Shown here: one piece after another, positions 24,049-32,810 of the stretch
Layout: every line of letters starts with the position of its first letter
Numbering within the stretch: position 1 is the first letter of the stretch
Assembly (NCBI GenBank): GCA_018241695.1
Contig: JAFEDH010000004.1
Span: 62,001-126,000 of the forward strand
From: Pseudomonadota bacterium
GTDB lineage: Bacteria; Pseudomonadota; Gammaproteobacteria; Burkholderiales; Rhodocyclaceae
Direction: 5' to 3'
Length of the DNA: 64,000 bases
Made by a program: the position numbers and the translations under genes
The notes under the pieces: generated by a model
Seen by the model: the letters and a program-made list of their open reading frames with translations, nothing else
The model's database searches: none
What the model was told of the DNA's origin: nothing

Positions 24049-26444
24049 TCGACGCCGCCCGCGCCGGCCAGCGCCCTAGCCGCGAGGAAGCCCTGGCGCT
24101 GGTTACCTGCGGCGATCTTCCTGCCCTCATGGATGCCGCCGAAGCCCTGACGCTGCAAGGCTTTGGCCGTGTCGTCACCTATTCACGCAAGGTCTTCATT
24201 CCGCTGACCCAGCTGTGCCGCGATGTCTGCCACTACTGCACCTTCGCCCATGCCCCGCGGGAACTGCCCAGCCCTTACCTGAGCCCCGAACAGGTGCTGT
24301 CCATCGCCCGCGCCGGCGCCGCCGCCGGCTGCAAGGAAGCCCTGTTCACCCTCGGCGACAAGCCCGAGCTGCGCTATGGTGCCGCCCGTCGCGCCCTCGA
24401 CGAGATGGGCTACGCCACCACCCTCGACTATCTCGAAGCGGTGGCGCGCCGAGTGTTCGAAGAGACGGGCCTGATGCCCCATCTCAATCCTGGCGTCATG
24501 AGCCGCGAGGAGATGGCGCGCCTGCGCAAGGTTTCCGTTTCGATGGGCATCATGCTCGAATCGGCCGCATCCCGCCTGTGCGAGAAGGGTGGCCCCCATT
24601 TCGGCTCTCCCGACAAGCTGCCCGCCGTCCGCCTCGACACGATGCGCGCCGCCGGCGAACTCGCGATCCCCTTCACCAGCGGCATTCTCATCGGCATTGG
24701 TGAAACCCGCGCCGAGCGCATCGAATCCCTGCTTGCCCTGCGCGATCTGAACGACGAGTACGGCCATCTGCAGGAAATCATCATCCAGAATTTTCGCGCC
24801 AAGCCCGATACCAAAATGGCCGGGGCGCCCGAGCCGGATCTCGAAGAGCACCTGTGGACCCTGGCTGTGGCGCGGATCGTGTTCGGCCCCGCCATGTCGC
24901 TCCAGGCGCCGCCCAACCTGCAGGCACAGGACGAACTCAACCAACTGGTCCGCGCCGGCATCAACGACTGGGGCGGCGTCTCGCCGGTAACCCCCGATCA
25001 CGTGAATCCCGAAGCTCCCTGGCCCCATCTCGCCGAACTGGCCGCCACCACGGCCGCCGCAGGCCGCCATCTGGCCGAGCGCCTGGCCATTACTCCGGCC
25101 TACGCCATGAATCCGGCGCCCTGGGTCGATCCGGCCTTCCTGGTGCCGGTGCGCCAGCGCGTGGACACCTTCGGCCGCGCCCGCACCGACGACTGGCATG
25201 CCGGCGCTGGCGGACCTCTGCCGGTGCATGCGCAGTCGTGGGTGGACCGTGAACGCGCGCTGTCTCCCGCTGCCGCGATCAGCGGCCTGCTCGACAAGGC
25301 CGGGCGTGGTGAGCGTCTGGACGAGGCCGACATCGTGGCCCTGTTCGCTACCGAAGGCGACGATTTCCGTGCCGTGCTGCGGGCCGCCGACGACCTGCGG
25401 GCCCGTGTGGTGGGCCAGGGCGTGTCCTATGTGGTGAACCGCAACATCAACTACACCAACATCTGTTCCTACCGCTGCAACTTCTGCGCCTTCGCCAAGG
25501 GCCGCGCCACGCCGGAACTGCGCGGCCCGGCCTACAAGCTCGATCCCGCCGAGGTGGCGGCGCGCAGCGTCGAGGCCTGGGGGCGGGGGGCCACCGAGGT
25601 CTGCCTGCAGGGCGGCATCCATCCCGAATACACGGGCCACACCTACCTTTCCATCCTGCGCGCGGTGAAGGAGGCAGTGCCCGGCATGCACGTGCACGCC
25701 TTCTCGCCCCTGGAAATCCAGCAGGGCGCCACCACCCTGGGCATGAATTTGCACGACTACCTGCGCATGCTCAAGGATGCGGGCCTGTCCACCCTGCCCG
25801 GCACGGCGGCGGAAATCCTCGACGACGAGGTGCGCGCCGTGATCTGCCCCGACAAGCTCAATACCGACGAGTGGCTGACCGTGGTGCGGGCCGCGCACGA
25901 AGTGGGCCTCAGGACCACCGCCACCATCATGTTCGGCCACGTGGACCGGGCCGAGCACTGGGCCCGCCATCTGTTGCGCATCCGCGATCTGCAGGCCGAA
26001 ACCGGCGGCTTCACCGAATTCGTGCCCCTCGCCTTCGTGCACATGGAAGCGCCCATGGGTCGCCGCGGTCAGTCGCGTCTTGGCCCCACGCTCAAGGAGG
26101 CGCTGCTGATGCACGCCGTGTCGCGCCTGGTGCTGCATCCCCTGATCACCAACATCCAGACCTCCTGGGTAAAGATGGGCGCGCAGGGCGCGGCGCTGTG
26201 TCTTCAGGCCGGCGCCAACGATCTGGGCGGGGTGCTGATGAACGAATCCATCACCCGTGCCGCCGGTGGCGCCAATGGTCAGGAATTCTCCGCCCAGGCC
26301 CTGGAAAAACTGGCCCGCTCCGTGGACCGTGAGCCCTGGCGGCGCAATACCCTTTACCAGCTCATGCAGCCCCTGCGAACCGGAACGGACGAACCGCCGC
26401 CGCGCCGCATGGTGCCCTTGCATCCGGTGGCCGCCGCGAGCTGA
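24024..26444 (+). CDS. fbiC: FO synthase, fused CofG-CofH radical SAM protein
   Basis: Makes the deazaflavin chromophore Fo from 5-amino-6-ribitylaminouracil and tyrosine. 806 aa, the two-domain bacterial FbiC form rather than separate archaeal-type CofG and CofH. The N-terminal (CofG) cluster cysteines are C65-x3-C69-x2-C72 (CRDVCHYC); the C-terminal (CofH) set is C481-x3-C485-x2-C488 (CSYRCNFC). Later CofH blocks include VCLQGGIHPEY, TAAEILDDEVRAVICPDKLNT and ETGGFTEFVPLAFVH. Two intact clusters imply both half-reactions work. Last gene of npdG-cofE-cofD-cofC-fbiC; the order and gene overlaps point to one transcript. Confidence 0.96.
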   Translation: MAIDATRVIDAARAGQRPSREEALALVTCGDLPALMDAAEALTLQGFGRVVTYSRKVFIPLTQLCRDVCHYCTFAHAPRELPSPYLSPEQVLSIARAGAAAGCKEALFTLGDKPELRYGAARRALDEMGYATTLDYLEAVARRVFEETGLMPHLNPGVMSREEMARLRKVSVSMGIMLESAASRLCEKGGPHFGSPDKLPAVRLDTMRAAGELAIPFTSGILIGIGETRAERIESLLALRDLNDEYGHLQEIIIQNFRAKPDTKMAGAPEPDLEEHLWTLAVARIVFGPAMSLQAPPNLQAQDELNQLVRAGINDWGGVSPVTPDHVNPEAPWPHLAELAATTAAAGRHLAERLAITPAYAMNPAPWVDPAFLVPVRQRVDTFGRARTDDWHAGAGGPLPVHAQSWVDRERALSPAAAISGLLDKAGRGERLDEADIVALFATEGDDFRAVLRAADDLRARVVGQGVSYVVNRNINYTNICSYRCNFCAFAKGRATPELRGPAYKLDPAEVAARSVEAWGRGATEVCLQGGIHPEYTGHTYLSILRAVKEAVPGMHVHAFSPLEIQQGATTLGMNLHDYLRMLKDAGLSTLPGTAAEILDDEVRAVICPDKLNTDEWLTVVRAAHEVGLRTTATIMFGHVDRAEHWARHLLRIRDLQAETGGFTEFVPLAFVHMEAPMGRRGQSRLGPTLKEALLMHAVSRLVLHPLITNIQTSWVKMGAQGAALCLQAGANDLGGVLMNESITRAAGGANGQEFSAQALEKLARSVDREPWRRNTLYQLMQPLRTGTDEPPPRRMVPLHPVAAAS

Positions 26445-26513
26445 AAGATCGGCTCCTGTTGCGTGGCTGCAGGATGCCGAACGATTGTTATGTGAGGGGT
26501 TGCGGAAAAACCC

Positions 26514-26543
26514 TTGACTTGGTGGACCTTCTCTTGTTGATAC
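26514..26543 (+). promoter_or_regulatory. Candidate sigma-70 promoter before the methyltransferase gene
   Basis: TTGACT at 26514-26519 and TGATAC at 26538-26543 with 18 bp between, about 80 bp before the start at 26626. A good -35 and a moderate -10. The local base composition is clearly more AT-rich than the F420 operon before it. Confidence 0.5.
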
Positions 26544-26625
26544 GCCATAGATTTATCAGATGGTTCGATTCGGACGGGCCGATTGTTTCGCGCATCGAAC
26601 ACTGGGCCCAAGGAAACGTACGAAC

Positions 26626-27441
26626 ATGAGCCAACATTCATCTGCCCGTTATACGCACGGACATGAGAGCAGTGTTCTCGCCTCACATGGTGCCCGGACT
26701 GCGGCAAACTCGGCAGCCTACCTTCTGCCTCATCTGAAACCGGGCATGGATATCCTCGATGTGGGGTGCGGTCCGGGAACCATCACACTGGATTTGGCAG
26801 CACTGGTCGTACCAGGCAAGGTCGTCGGCGTGGAAAACGTCGAGGCACCATTATTTGCCGCCCGAGCCGAAGCGGTGACCCGTGCCGATTCCATTACGAC
26901 ATTCCAGCTTGGCAATGCGCAGGAGCTCCCTTTCGAAAATGAAACTTTCGACGTGGTTCATGCCCATCAGGTTTTGCAGCATCTGACCGATCCCGTGACG
27001 GCTCTCCGGGAAATGGTCCGGGTATGTAAATCCGGTGGCTGGATTGCCGCGCGTGATGCTGATTACGCCGCCATGAGCTGGTATCCGGAAATTCCGGAAC
27101 TGGACTTATGGCGGAAAACCTATCGTGCGATCGCACATTCCAACGGTGCCCAGCCGGATGCCGGCAGGAGGCTACGGGCATGGGCGAATGCGGCTGGTAT
27201 CACTGATCCACAGATCACGGCATCGGTATGGACCTATGCGGATGCCGGGTCTTGCCAGTGGTGGGGGCGCGGGCAGGCGGATCGTTGTGCGGGCCCAACC
27301 TTCTCCCGACAAGCCAATGAACAAGGGCTTGATGAAGTGGCTGTTGCAGGCATTGTTCAGGGGTGGCGCAAATGGAGTGAGGCAACGGATGCCTGGTTTT
27401 GCATGCCCCATGGCGAATTGCTCGCGCGGATTTACCGATAG
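26626..27441 (+). CDS. Class I SAM-dependent methyltransferase (UbiE/Methyltransf_11 type)
   Basis: A 271-aa methyltransferase. The SAM-binding motif I is DILDVGCGPGTITLDLA (residues about 43-60), followed by the acidic motif VVGVENVEA and FDVVHAHQVLQHLTDPVTALREMVRVCKSGG, the pattern of small-molecule methyltransferases of the UbiE kind. ATG 26626 is chosen; the upstream frame is a poor extension. Substrate unknown: similar proteins act on quinones, sterols or antibiotics. It stands alone behind its own promoter candidate. It is less GC-rich than the flanking genes, which may mean a different origin. Confidence 0.82.
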   Translation: MSQHSSARYTHGHESSVLASHGARTAANSAAYLLPHLKPGMDILDVGCGPGTITLDLAALVVPGKVVGVENVEAPLFAARAEAVTRADSITTFQLGNAQELPFENETFDVVHAHQVLQHLTDPVTALREMVRVCKSGGWIAARDADYAAMSWYPEIPELDLWRKTYRAIAHSNGAQPDAGRRLRAWANAAGITDPQITASVWTYADAGSCQWWGRGQADRCAGPTFSRQANEQGLDEVAVAGIVQGWRKWSEATDAWFCMPHGELLARIYR

Positions 27442-27547
27442 TCATGATGCGGCCGATACGACTCGGGCACGGGATGGCCGGATTCCGGAAAAATACCAAT
27501 AACCCTTTTCGGTTTTGAAGCAACGTGTCTGCCTCGAGAATGGCGCC

Positions 27548-28786
27548 ATGAACACCAATCCCGATGTTGCCAGCCTGGGCCAGGTTTTCACTCCGGATGC
27601 TGTCGTCCAGACCATGCTTGGCCTGTGTCGCCGGGAGGGACGCACCCTCGAGCCCTCTGCCGGAGATGGCGCGTTTTCGTCGAGGATCGGCAAGGCAATC
27701 GCCATCGAGATCGATGCGCGTGTCGCGCCGCCCGGGGCGCTTGTGGGAGATTTCTTTGCCTATCCGACGGCGGAAAAATTCGACACGATCATCGGCAACC
27801 CGCCCTACGTCCGCTATCAGGATATCCGGCCGGAAACGAAGCGGCTGCTTGATCGCACCCTGTTCGATGGCCGGACCAACCTCTATCTGTTTTTCATCGA
27901 GAAGGCGGTGCGGCACCTGAACCGGGGCGGGGAATTGATCTTCATCGTGCCGCGCGAATTCATCAAGCTCACGGCCGCCCGGAGGCTCAACGAATTTCTC
28001 TACCAGGAAGGAACCATCACCCATTTCATCGAGACCGGGGACAGCAGGATTTTCCACGGCGCCGTTCCGAACTGCGCGATCTTCCGTTTCGAGCAAGGAC
28101 TCTTCGACCGGAGGATGCCGGATGGCCGCACTTGCACCCTGGTGGATGGACAACTGATGTTCGTCGAGGGGGATTATTCCATTCCCCTGGGCGATCTTTT
28201 CGACGTGAAAGTCGGCGCCGTGTCCGGTGCCGATACGATCTTCACCCATCGCAAGGGGAATACCGAATTCGTCTGCTCCAAGACCATCGATACCGGAGCA
28301 ACGCGCCGCATGTATTTTGGCGTGAAAAACGCGCACCTGGCCCGGCACAAGACCGAGCTGCTGGCGAGGAGAATCCGCCGCTTCGATGAAACCAGCTGGT
28401 GGCATTGGGGACGGCTGCATCACGTCAGCGACCGGCCACGGATTTACGTCAATGCCAAAACGCGCCGGGCCGCCCCGTTCTTCATGCACGCGTGCAACCA
28501 CTACGATGGTTCGATCCTGGCGTTATTCCCGAAAGACCGGGATATGGATCTCGGCCTCGCCATGAAACTCCTCAATGAGGTCGACTGGAGCGATCTGGGC
28601 TTCGTCTGCGATGGACGCTTCCTCTTCTCCCAGCGCACCCTGCAGACCTGCCCGCTGCCGGCCGAGTTTTCACAATTGCGCAAACTGCATGTGGCCGGGA
28701 AGCCGCCATTGCTTGTCACGACCCCGACGCACCATCACCCATCACCAAAGCTATTGCGGCGGAATGGGAGCATGTCCGAACCGTAG
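27548..28786 (+). CDS. N6-adenine DNA methyltransferase, TaqI/Eco57I-like, orphan
   Basis: A 412-aa protein with motif X/I LGQVFTPDAVVQTMLGL ... EPSAGDGAFSSRIG and catalytic motif IV NPPYVRYQDI, which define gamma-class adenine methyltransferases of the TaqI family. EKAVRHLNRGGELIFIVPREFIK follows. The C-terminal half (residues about 190-400) is the presumed target-recognition region. ATG 27548 is used. No restriction endonuclease gene adjoins: the neighbours are a small-molecule methyltransferase and ferredoxin reductase. It is therefore either an orphan epigenetic methylase or the remains of a restriction system. The last 20 residues (HHHPSPKLLRRNGS) look like a read-through tail. Confidence 0.83.
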   Translation: MNTNPDVASLGQVFTPDAVVQTMLGLCRREGRTLEPSAGDGAFSSRIGKAIAIEIDARVAPPGALVGDFFAYPTAEKFDTIIGNPPYVRYQDIRPETKRLLDRTLFDGRTNLYLFFIEKAVRHLNRGGELIFIVPREFIKLTAARRLNEFLYQEGTITHFIETGDSRIFHGAVPNCAIFRFEQGLFDRRMPDGRTCTLVDGQLMFVEGDYSIPLGDLFDVKVGAVSGADTIFTHRKGNTEFVCSKTIDTGATRRMYFGVKNAHLARHKTELLARRIRRFDETSWWHWGRLHHVSDRPRIYVNAKTRRAAPFFMHACNHYDGSILALFPKDRDMDLGLAMKLLNEVDWSDLGFVCDGRFLFSQRTLQTCPLPAEFSQLRKLHVAGKPPLLVTTPTHHHPSPKLLRRNGSMSEP

Positions 28787-28903
28787 CCGCCGGGTACGGG
28801 GCCGGCACAGGGGTTTCAGCGGCCCGGGGCAGCCATGGTGCGAGAAATGTAAAACTCCGGCGGGCTCTGTGGGCCGGCCGGGGTTTATTTGTGGGACTGT
28901 GAA

Positions 28904-29680
28904 TTATTTTTCGACGAAGGCCCGCTCGATCACGTAGTCGCCGGCCACGCCGATGCGGGGCGAGATCCGGAAGCCACGGGCATCCAGCATCCTGCAGCTG
29001 TCTTCCAGCATGGCGGGGCTGCCGCAGATCATGGCGCGGTCGGTTTCGGGGTTGAAGGGAGGCAGGCCGATATCCTCGAACAGCTTGCCGGATTCGATCA
29101 GGTCGGTGAGACGACCGCGGTTGCGGAAGGGTTCGCGGGTCACGGTCGGGTAGTAGACCAGCTTTTCCCTGACCGCCTCGCCGAAGAATTCGTTACCCGT
29201 CAGATGCTCGTTGAAAAATTCGGCATAGGCCAGTTCGTTGACCTGACGCACGCCATGGATCAGCACCACCTTCTCGAAGCGTTCGTAGGTTTCCGGATCT
29301 TGCACCAGGCTGACAAAGGGTGCCAGACCGGTACCGGTGGAGAGCATGTAAAGCGTTTTGCCGGGTTTCAGGTCGGAAAGCACAAGGGTACCGGTCGGCT
29401 TGCGGCTGACCAGGATGGGCTGGCCGGTCTGCAGATGCTGCAGGCGGGAGGTGAGCGGGCCGTCGGGCACCTTGATGCTGAAAAACTCAAGATGATCGGC
29501 GTGGTTGGCGCTGGCGATACTGTAGGCGCGCATCAGGGGACGCCCCTCGATTTCCAGGCCGATCATGACGAACTGGCCGTTCTCGAAGCGCAGGCCCGGA
29601 TCGCGGGTGGTGCGGAAGCTGAACAGGGTATCGTTCCAGTGGTGGACGCTGAGGACGGTTTCGGTGTTCAGGTTGCTCAT
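28904..29680 (-). CDS. fpr: Ferredoxin-NADP+ reductase
   Basis: A 258-aa flavoprotein exchanging electrons between NADPH and ferredoxin or flavodoxin. FAD site: RPLMRAYSIASAN (RxYS); NADP site: LSTGTGLAPFVSLV and MICGSPAMLEDSC; the C terminus ERAFVEK is of the bacterial FPR subclass. ATG 29680 follows GGGAAAACCACACC, without a strong ribosome site. It is divergent from a LysR gene, the arrangement of fpr-finR in Pseudomonas, where the LysR protein activates fpr under oxidative stress. It may also supply electrons to the radical SAM or Fe-S enzymes here; that is inference. Confidence 0.93.
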   Translation of the reverse strand: MSNLNTETVLSVHHWNDTLFSFRTTRDPGLRFENGQFVMIGLEIEGRPLMRAYSIASANHADHLEFFSIKVPDGPLTSRLQHLQTGQPILVSRKPTGTLVLSDLKPGKTLYMLSTGTGLAPFVSLVQDPETYERFEKVVLIHGVRQVNELAYAEFFNEHLTGNEFFGEAVREKLVYYPTVTREPFRNRGRLTDLIESGKLFEDIGLPPFNPETDRAMICGSPAMLEDSCRMLDARGFRISPRIGVAGDYVIERAFVEK

Positions 29681-29732
29681 GGTGTGGTTTTCCCGGCTGA
29701 ATGAATTGAAGAGGATTGTAGGGGCGGGCTAT

Positions 29733-29782
29733 ATATCTGTAAAATTGATTTTATTGAATACATCAATCTAATTTACAGATAT
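29733..29782. promoter_or_regulatory. 50-bp nested inverted repeat in the fpr/LysR divergent promoter
   Basis: Outer arms ATATCTGTAAA (29733-29743) and TTTACAGATAT (29772-29782) match over 11 bp; inner arms ATTGAT and ATCAAT lie at 29744-29749 and 29762-29767. The right outer arm overlaps the LysR ATG at 29781. A likely LysR-type operator that could also block translation start; no Shine-Dalgarno sequence is seen before that ATG. Confidence 0.65.
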
Positions 29783-30707
29783 GAAATTCACCCTGCGCCA
29801 GCTTCAGGTGTTTGCCGCCGTGGCCCGCCTGGGCAGCGTTTCCCGCGCCGCCCAGGCGGTGGCCCTGTCCCAGTCGGCGACCAGCACGGCGCTGGCCGAA
29901 TTCGAGCGCATGTTCGATTGCCGGCTTTTCGACCGCGTCGGCAAGGCGCTGCGCATCAATGCCCTGGGCGAGCAGCTGTTGCCCAAGGCGGTGGAACTGC
30001 TCGACCGGGCTGCCGAGGTGGAAGATCTGCTGGAGGGGCGCGCGGGTCTCGGCCCCCTGCGCATCGGGGCGACACTCACCATCGGCAACTATCTGGCCAC
30101 GCTGATCGCCGCCGATTTCCTCCAGCGTCATGCCGATGCGCGGCTACAGCTCACGGTGCACAACACGGCCGGGATCGTGGAGCAGGTTGCGGGTTTCGAG
30201 CTGGATCTCGGGCTGATCGAAGGCCCCTGCCGTCATCCCGATCTGGTCACCGAGCCCTGGATTGCCGATGATCTGGCGGTGTTCTGTGCGCCCGGTCATC
30301 CCCTGGCCAAGCGCCACCGGGTGCCGCTGGCCGATCTGCGGACAGAGCCGTGGATTCTGCGCGAGCGTGGCTCCGGCACGCGGGAACGGTTCGACCAGGC
30401 CATGGCGCAGCAGGGCATGGAGCCCATCGTCAAGCTGGAACTGGAACATACCGAAGCCATCAAGCGGGCCGTCGAATCCGGCCTCGGGCTGGGCTGCATC
30501 TCGCGCCTGGCCTTGCGCGAGGCTTTCCGGCGCGGCAGCCTGATCTTGCTGCCCACGCCGGAACTGGATCTCTCGCGACGCTTCCAGTTCCTCTGGCACA
30601 AGGACAAATACCAGACGGCGGCGATGCGCGAATTTCTCTCCGCCTGCCGCACCCTGACCCGCGGCGTGGCCCGCAGCGACGATATTCCGCTGCCCTATAT
30701 TCCCTAA
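29781..30707 (+). CDS. LysR-family regulator divergent from fpr (FinR/CbbR-like)
   Basis: A 308-aa LysR regulator: KFTLRQLQVFAAVARLGSVSRAAQAVALSQSATSTALAEFE is the winged helix (span residues 2-42), followed by the substrate-binding domain with LRIGATLTIGNYLATLIAADF and RERGSGTRERFDQAM, a pattern shared with CysB/CbbR/FinR-like proteins. Divergent placement next to fpr suggests a FinR-type role, activating fpr upon redox stress. The start overlaps an 11-bp inverted-repeat arm, which points to autoregulation. The alternative, a sulfur or carbon-metabolism regulator of the same branch, cannot be excluded. Confidence 0.88.
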   Translation: MKFTLRQLQVFAAVARLGSVSRAAQAVALSQSATSTALAEFERMFDCRLFDRVGKALRINALGEQLLPKAVELLDRAAEVEDLLEGRAGLGPLRIGATLTIGNYLATLIAADFLQRHADARLQLTVHNTAGIVEQVAGFELDLGLIEGPCRHPDLVTEPWIADDLAVFCAPGHPLAKRHRVPLADLRTEPWILRERGSGTRERFDQAMAQQGMEPIVKLELEHTEAIKRAVESGLGLGCISRLALREAFRRGSLILLPTPELDLSRRFQFLWHKDKYQTAAMREFLSACRTLTRGVARSDDIPLPYIP

Positions 30708-30856
30708 CCTGCCAACGAAGGCCGCACGTTTGATGGGTGCGGAAATTTGTCGGCGGACACTTCCGGACATGAGCCGCCAGGCATACGCAAGGAAGAGTCA
30801 TGATGAACGAGTACGGGAGCCGAAGCTCCGCGGCAGGGCGTGCGAATCCTCCCGTA

Positions 30857-32032
30857 TCAATGGTGCATCAGCGGATACAGGGCCAGCCCGAGGGCGGCAG
30901 CCATCACGATGATGACCGGCTCCTGGATCTTCTTGAACTTCCATAGCAGGGCCACGGTACCGGTGGCCAGCAGCACCGTCGGGATGTCGGTGATCGAGCG
31001 CTGGGCGATGACGATCACCGATCCCGTAATGGCGCCGACCGCCGCAGCCGTGATGCCATCGACGAAGGCGACGATGCCGGGCAGCTTGCCGTACTTCTTG
31101 AAATAGGGCACCGGGATGATGGTGAACAGATAGCATGGCAGGAAGGTTCCCAAGGCCGCCACGCAGGCCCCGGGTAGCCCCGCCACCAGGTAGCCGATGA
31201 AGCCGACGGTGATGACCACCGGGCCTGGCGTAATCATCGCCACGGCGACAGCATCGACGAACTGCTTGTCGTTGAGCCAGTGATGTTCGGTGACGACACC
31301 GCCATAAAGGAAGGGCACGATAGCCAGCCCCGAGCCGAACACGAACGTGCCGGCCTTGGCGAAGAACAGGCCGATTTGGGTCAGCAGGCCAGATTCGAAG
31401 GACGAGACGAACCCCGCGGCAGGCGGCAACTGTCCTGATAGCGCAGCCATCGCACCGCCTCCCTTTCTGAGCCATTCGGGCGGCGAGCGCCAAAACCAGA
31501 CGAGGAGCCCGGCGGCGATGAACAGCCACGCGATCTCCGACTCCGTGATGACCGTGACGGCTCCCAGGGTGAGATGGATCGCCCACAGCAATTTGTCCTT
31601 GCCAATGCTCTTGTGGGTCAGTTTGTATGCGCTGATGGCGATGATGCCGATCACCGCGGCGCCGACGCCGTAGAACACGGCCTGCATCCATTGCAGGCCG
31701 CCAAAGGCGACATAGGCCCAGCCCAAGACGACCACCATCAGGAATGAAGGCACAACAAAGGCCATCCCGACCAGCGTGGCACCGGGAATGCGGTAATGCA
31801 CGTAGCCGAGATAGATCGCAAGTTGCGCCGCGAGAGGGCCAGGAGCCATCTGTGCCAGCGCGAGGCCTTCCTTGTAGTCCGATTCGCTGATCCAGCCGCG
31901 ACATTCAACGAGATCGCGGTACATGTAGCCGACCAGGGCTACGGGCCCCCCGAAGCCCAGTGCGCCCAGGCGCAGGAAGTACAGGACGATCTGCCAAAGA
32001 GTGTAGTTCGGATTGTTGGCCTGAGTGTTCAT
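30857..32032 (-). CDS. chrA: Chromate transporter ChrA
   Basis: A 391-aa inner-membrane chromate efflux protein of the CHR family in its long, two-domain form. Two related halves are seen: LGFGGPVALVGYMYRDLVE near residue 25 and VFGSGLAIVPFLYGGVVTEHHWLNDKQF near residue 225, each followed by a GL-x-QM-x-PGP / MITPGPVV motif (ALAQMAPGPLA and VAMITPGPVV). It exports chromate by proton motive force in studied members. The start is 33 bp after the end of the chrB remnant on the same strand, the usual chrBA order. Confidence 0.92.
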   Translation of the reverse strand: MNTQANNPNYTLWQIVLYFLRLGALGFGGPVALVGYMYRDLVECRGWISESDYKEGLALAQMAPGPLAAQLAIYLGYVHYRIPGATLVGMAFVVPSFLMVVVLGWAYVAFGGLQWMQAVFYGVGAAVIGIIAISAYKLTHKSIGKDKLLWAIHLTLGAVTVITESEIAWLFIAAGLLVWFWRSPPEWLRKGGGAMAALSGQLPPAAGFVSSFESGLLTQIGLFFAKAGTFVFGSGLAIVPFLYGGVVTEHHWLNDKQFVDAVAVAMITPGPVVITVGFIGYLVAGLPGACVAALGTFLPCYLFTIIPVPYFKKYGKLPGIVAFVDGITAAAVGAITGSVIVIAQRSITDIPTVLLATGTVALLWKFKKIQEPVIIVMAAALGLALYPLMHH

Positions 32033-32065
32033 GAAGCCCTCACGGAACGGATCCCGGGCAACGTC

Positions 32066-32767
32066 TTATTTCCCAAGGGAGAAGTAGGCATAAAGGGAAT
32101 CTAGCATGGGACTGATTTCCTCCAGCAGTCTGTCGTCGCCGGTATGGCGCTGGCGTGCTCCTTCAAGAATGGCCTCGAATCCCCGGCTCTCCGGTGTCAC
32201 GCCATCCCCGACATCCAGGGCGTGCACCAGCGCGCCGAGCCGCACCAGCCCACGGTCGGTATCGAGACCGAAACTGGCGAGCAGCGTTTCGAAGCTCACG
32301 AGGTTGCCGACGTGCGTGAAGGTGGCACCGTCGAAATCGAAACCAAGCGCATCGGCCGGACAATCCTTGATGTCCTTGAGCCAGACGAAGCGGGCATCAC
32401 GGTCAATGAAGCGGTGGATCAGCCAGGCGGAAGCGATGCGGTCCACCCACAATCGGGAACGCGTCGCCCACAGACGGCCTTGATAGTCGGATTGATCGAG
32501 GCGCGGTACGGCCCCGCCCGTAGCTTCGGGTTCGTCGGGCGCAAATTGACGGGTCAGCCGCCGCTCGGCATCGGTCAAGGCGCGGCGTGCCACGTCGAGT
32601 TGCTCGTTCGGGAAAAAGTCGATGGCGGCGATGATCTCCAGATCCTTGCGTACCTGGCGCACCTGCCGCCGGGCATCTGTCTCCGGCGTTTCGGCGAGCC
32701 GGTCGGTGAATGCGGCCAGCCCGGTGCGCCACGCCCGGTAGGTCGCGCCACGATCAAACAGGGCGCG
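32066..32767 (-). pseudogene. chrB: N-terminally truncated chrB (chromate-sensing regulator)
   Basis: Only the C-terminal part of ChrB remains: RLWATRSRLWVDRIASAWLIHRFIDRDARFVWL and DGATFTHVGNLVSFETLL are typical of the ChrB C-terminal domain. The reading frame is homologous up to ALFDRGATYRAWRTGLAAFT and then meets a TAG at 32768-32770, so the N-terminal part of about 100 residues with the DNA-binding region is lost. The only start codon in frame is a GTG at 32662, which would give a 198-aa protein. It ends 33 bp before chrA. Breakage lies within 45 bp of oxyR, so a deletion or insertion joint is likely there. The stub may still be made. Confidence 0.75.
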
Positions 32768-32810
32768 CTATGTTTTTCAGTCCCAGGGCTTGCACGGGCA
32801 TAATCACGCC

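Noticed and set aside
24183..26423. 746-aa open frame opposite fbiC
   Set aside because: Antisense shadow; low-complexity His/Gly-rich translation without any motif, while fbiC has both radical SAM clusters.
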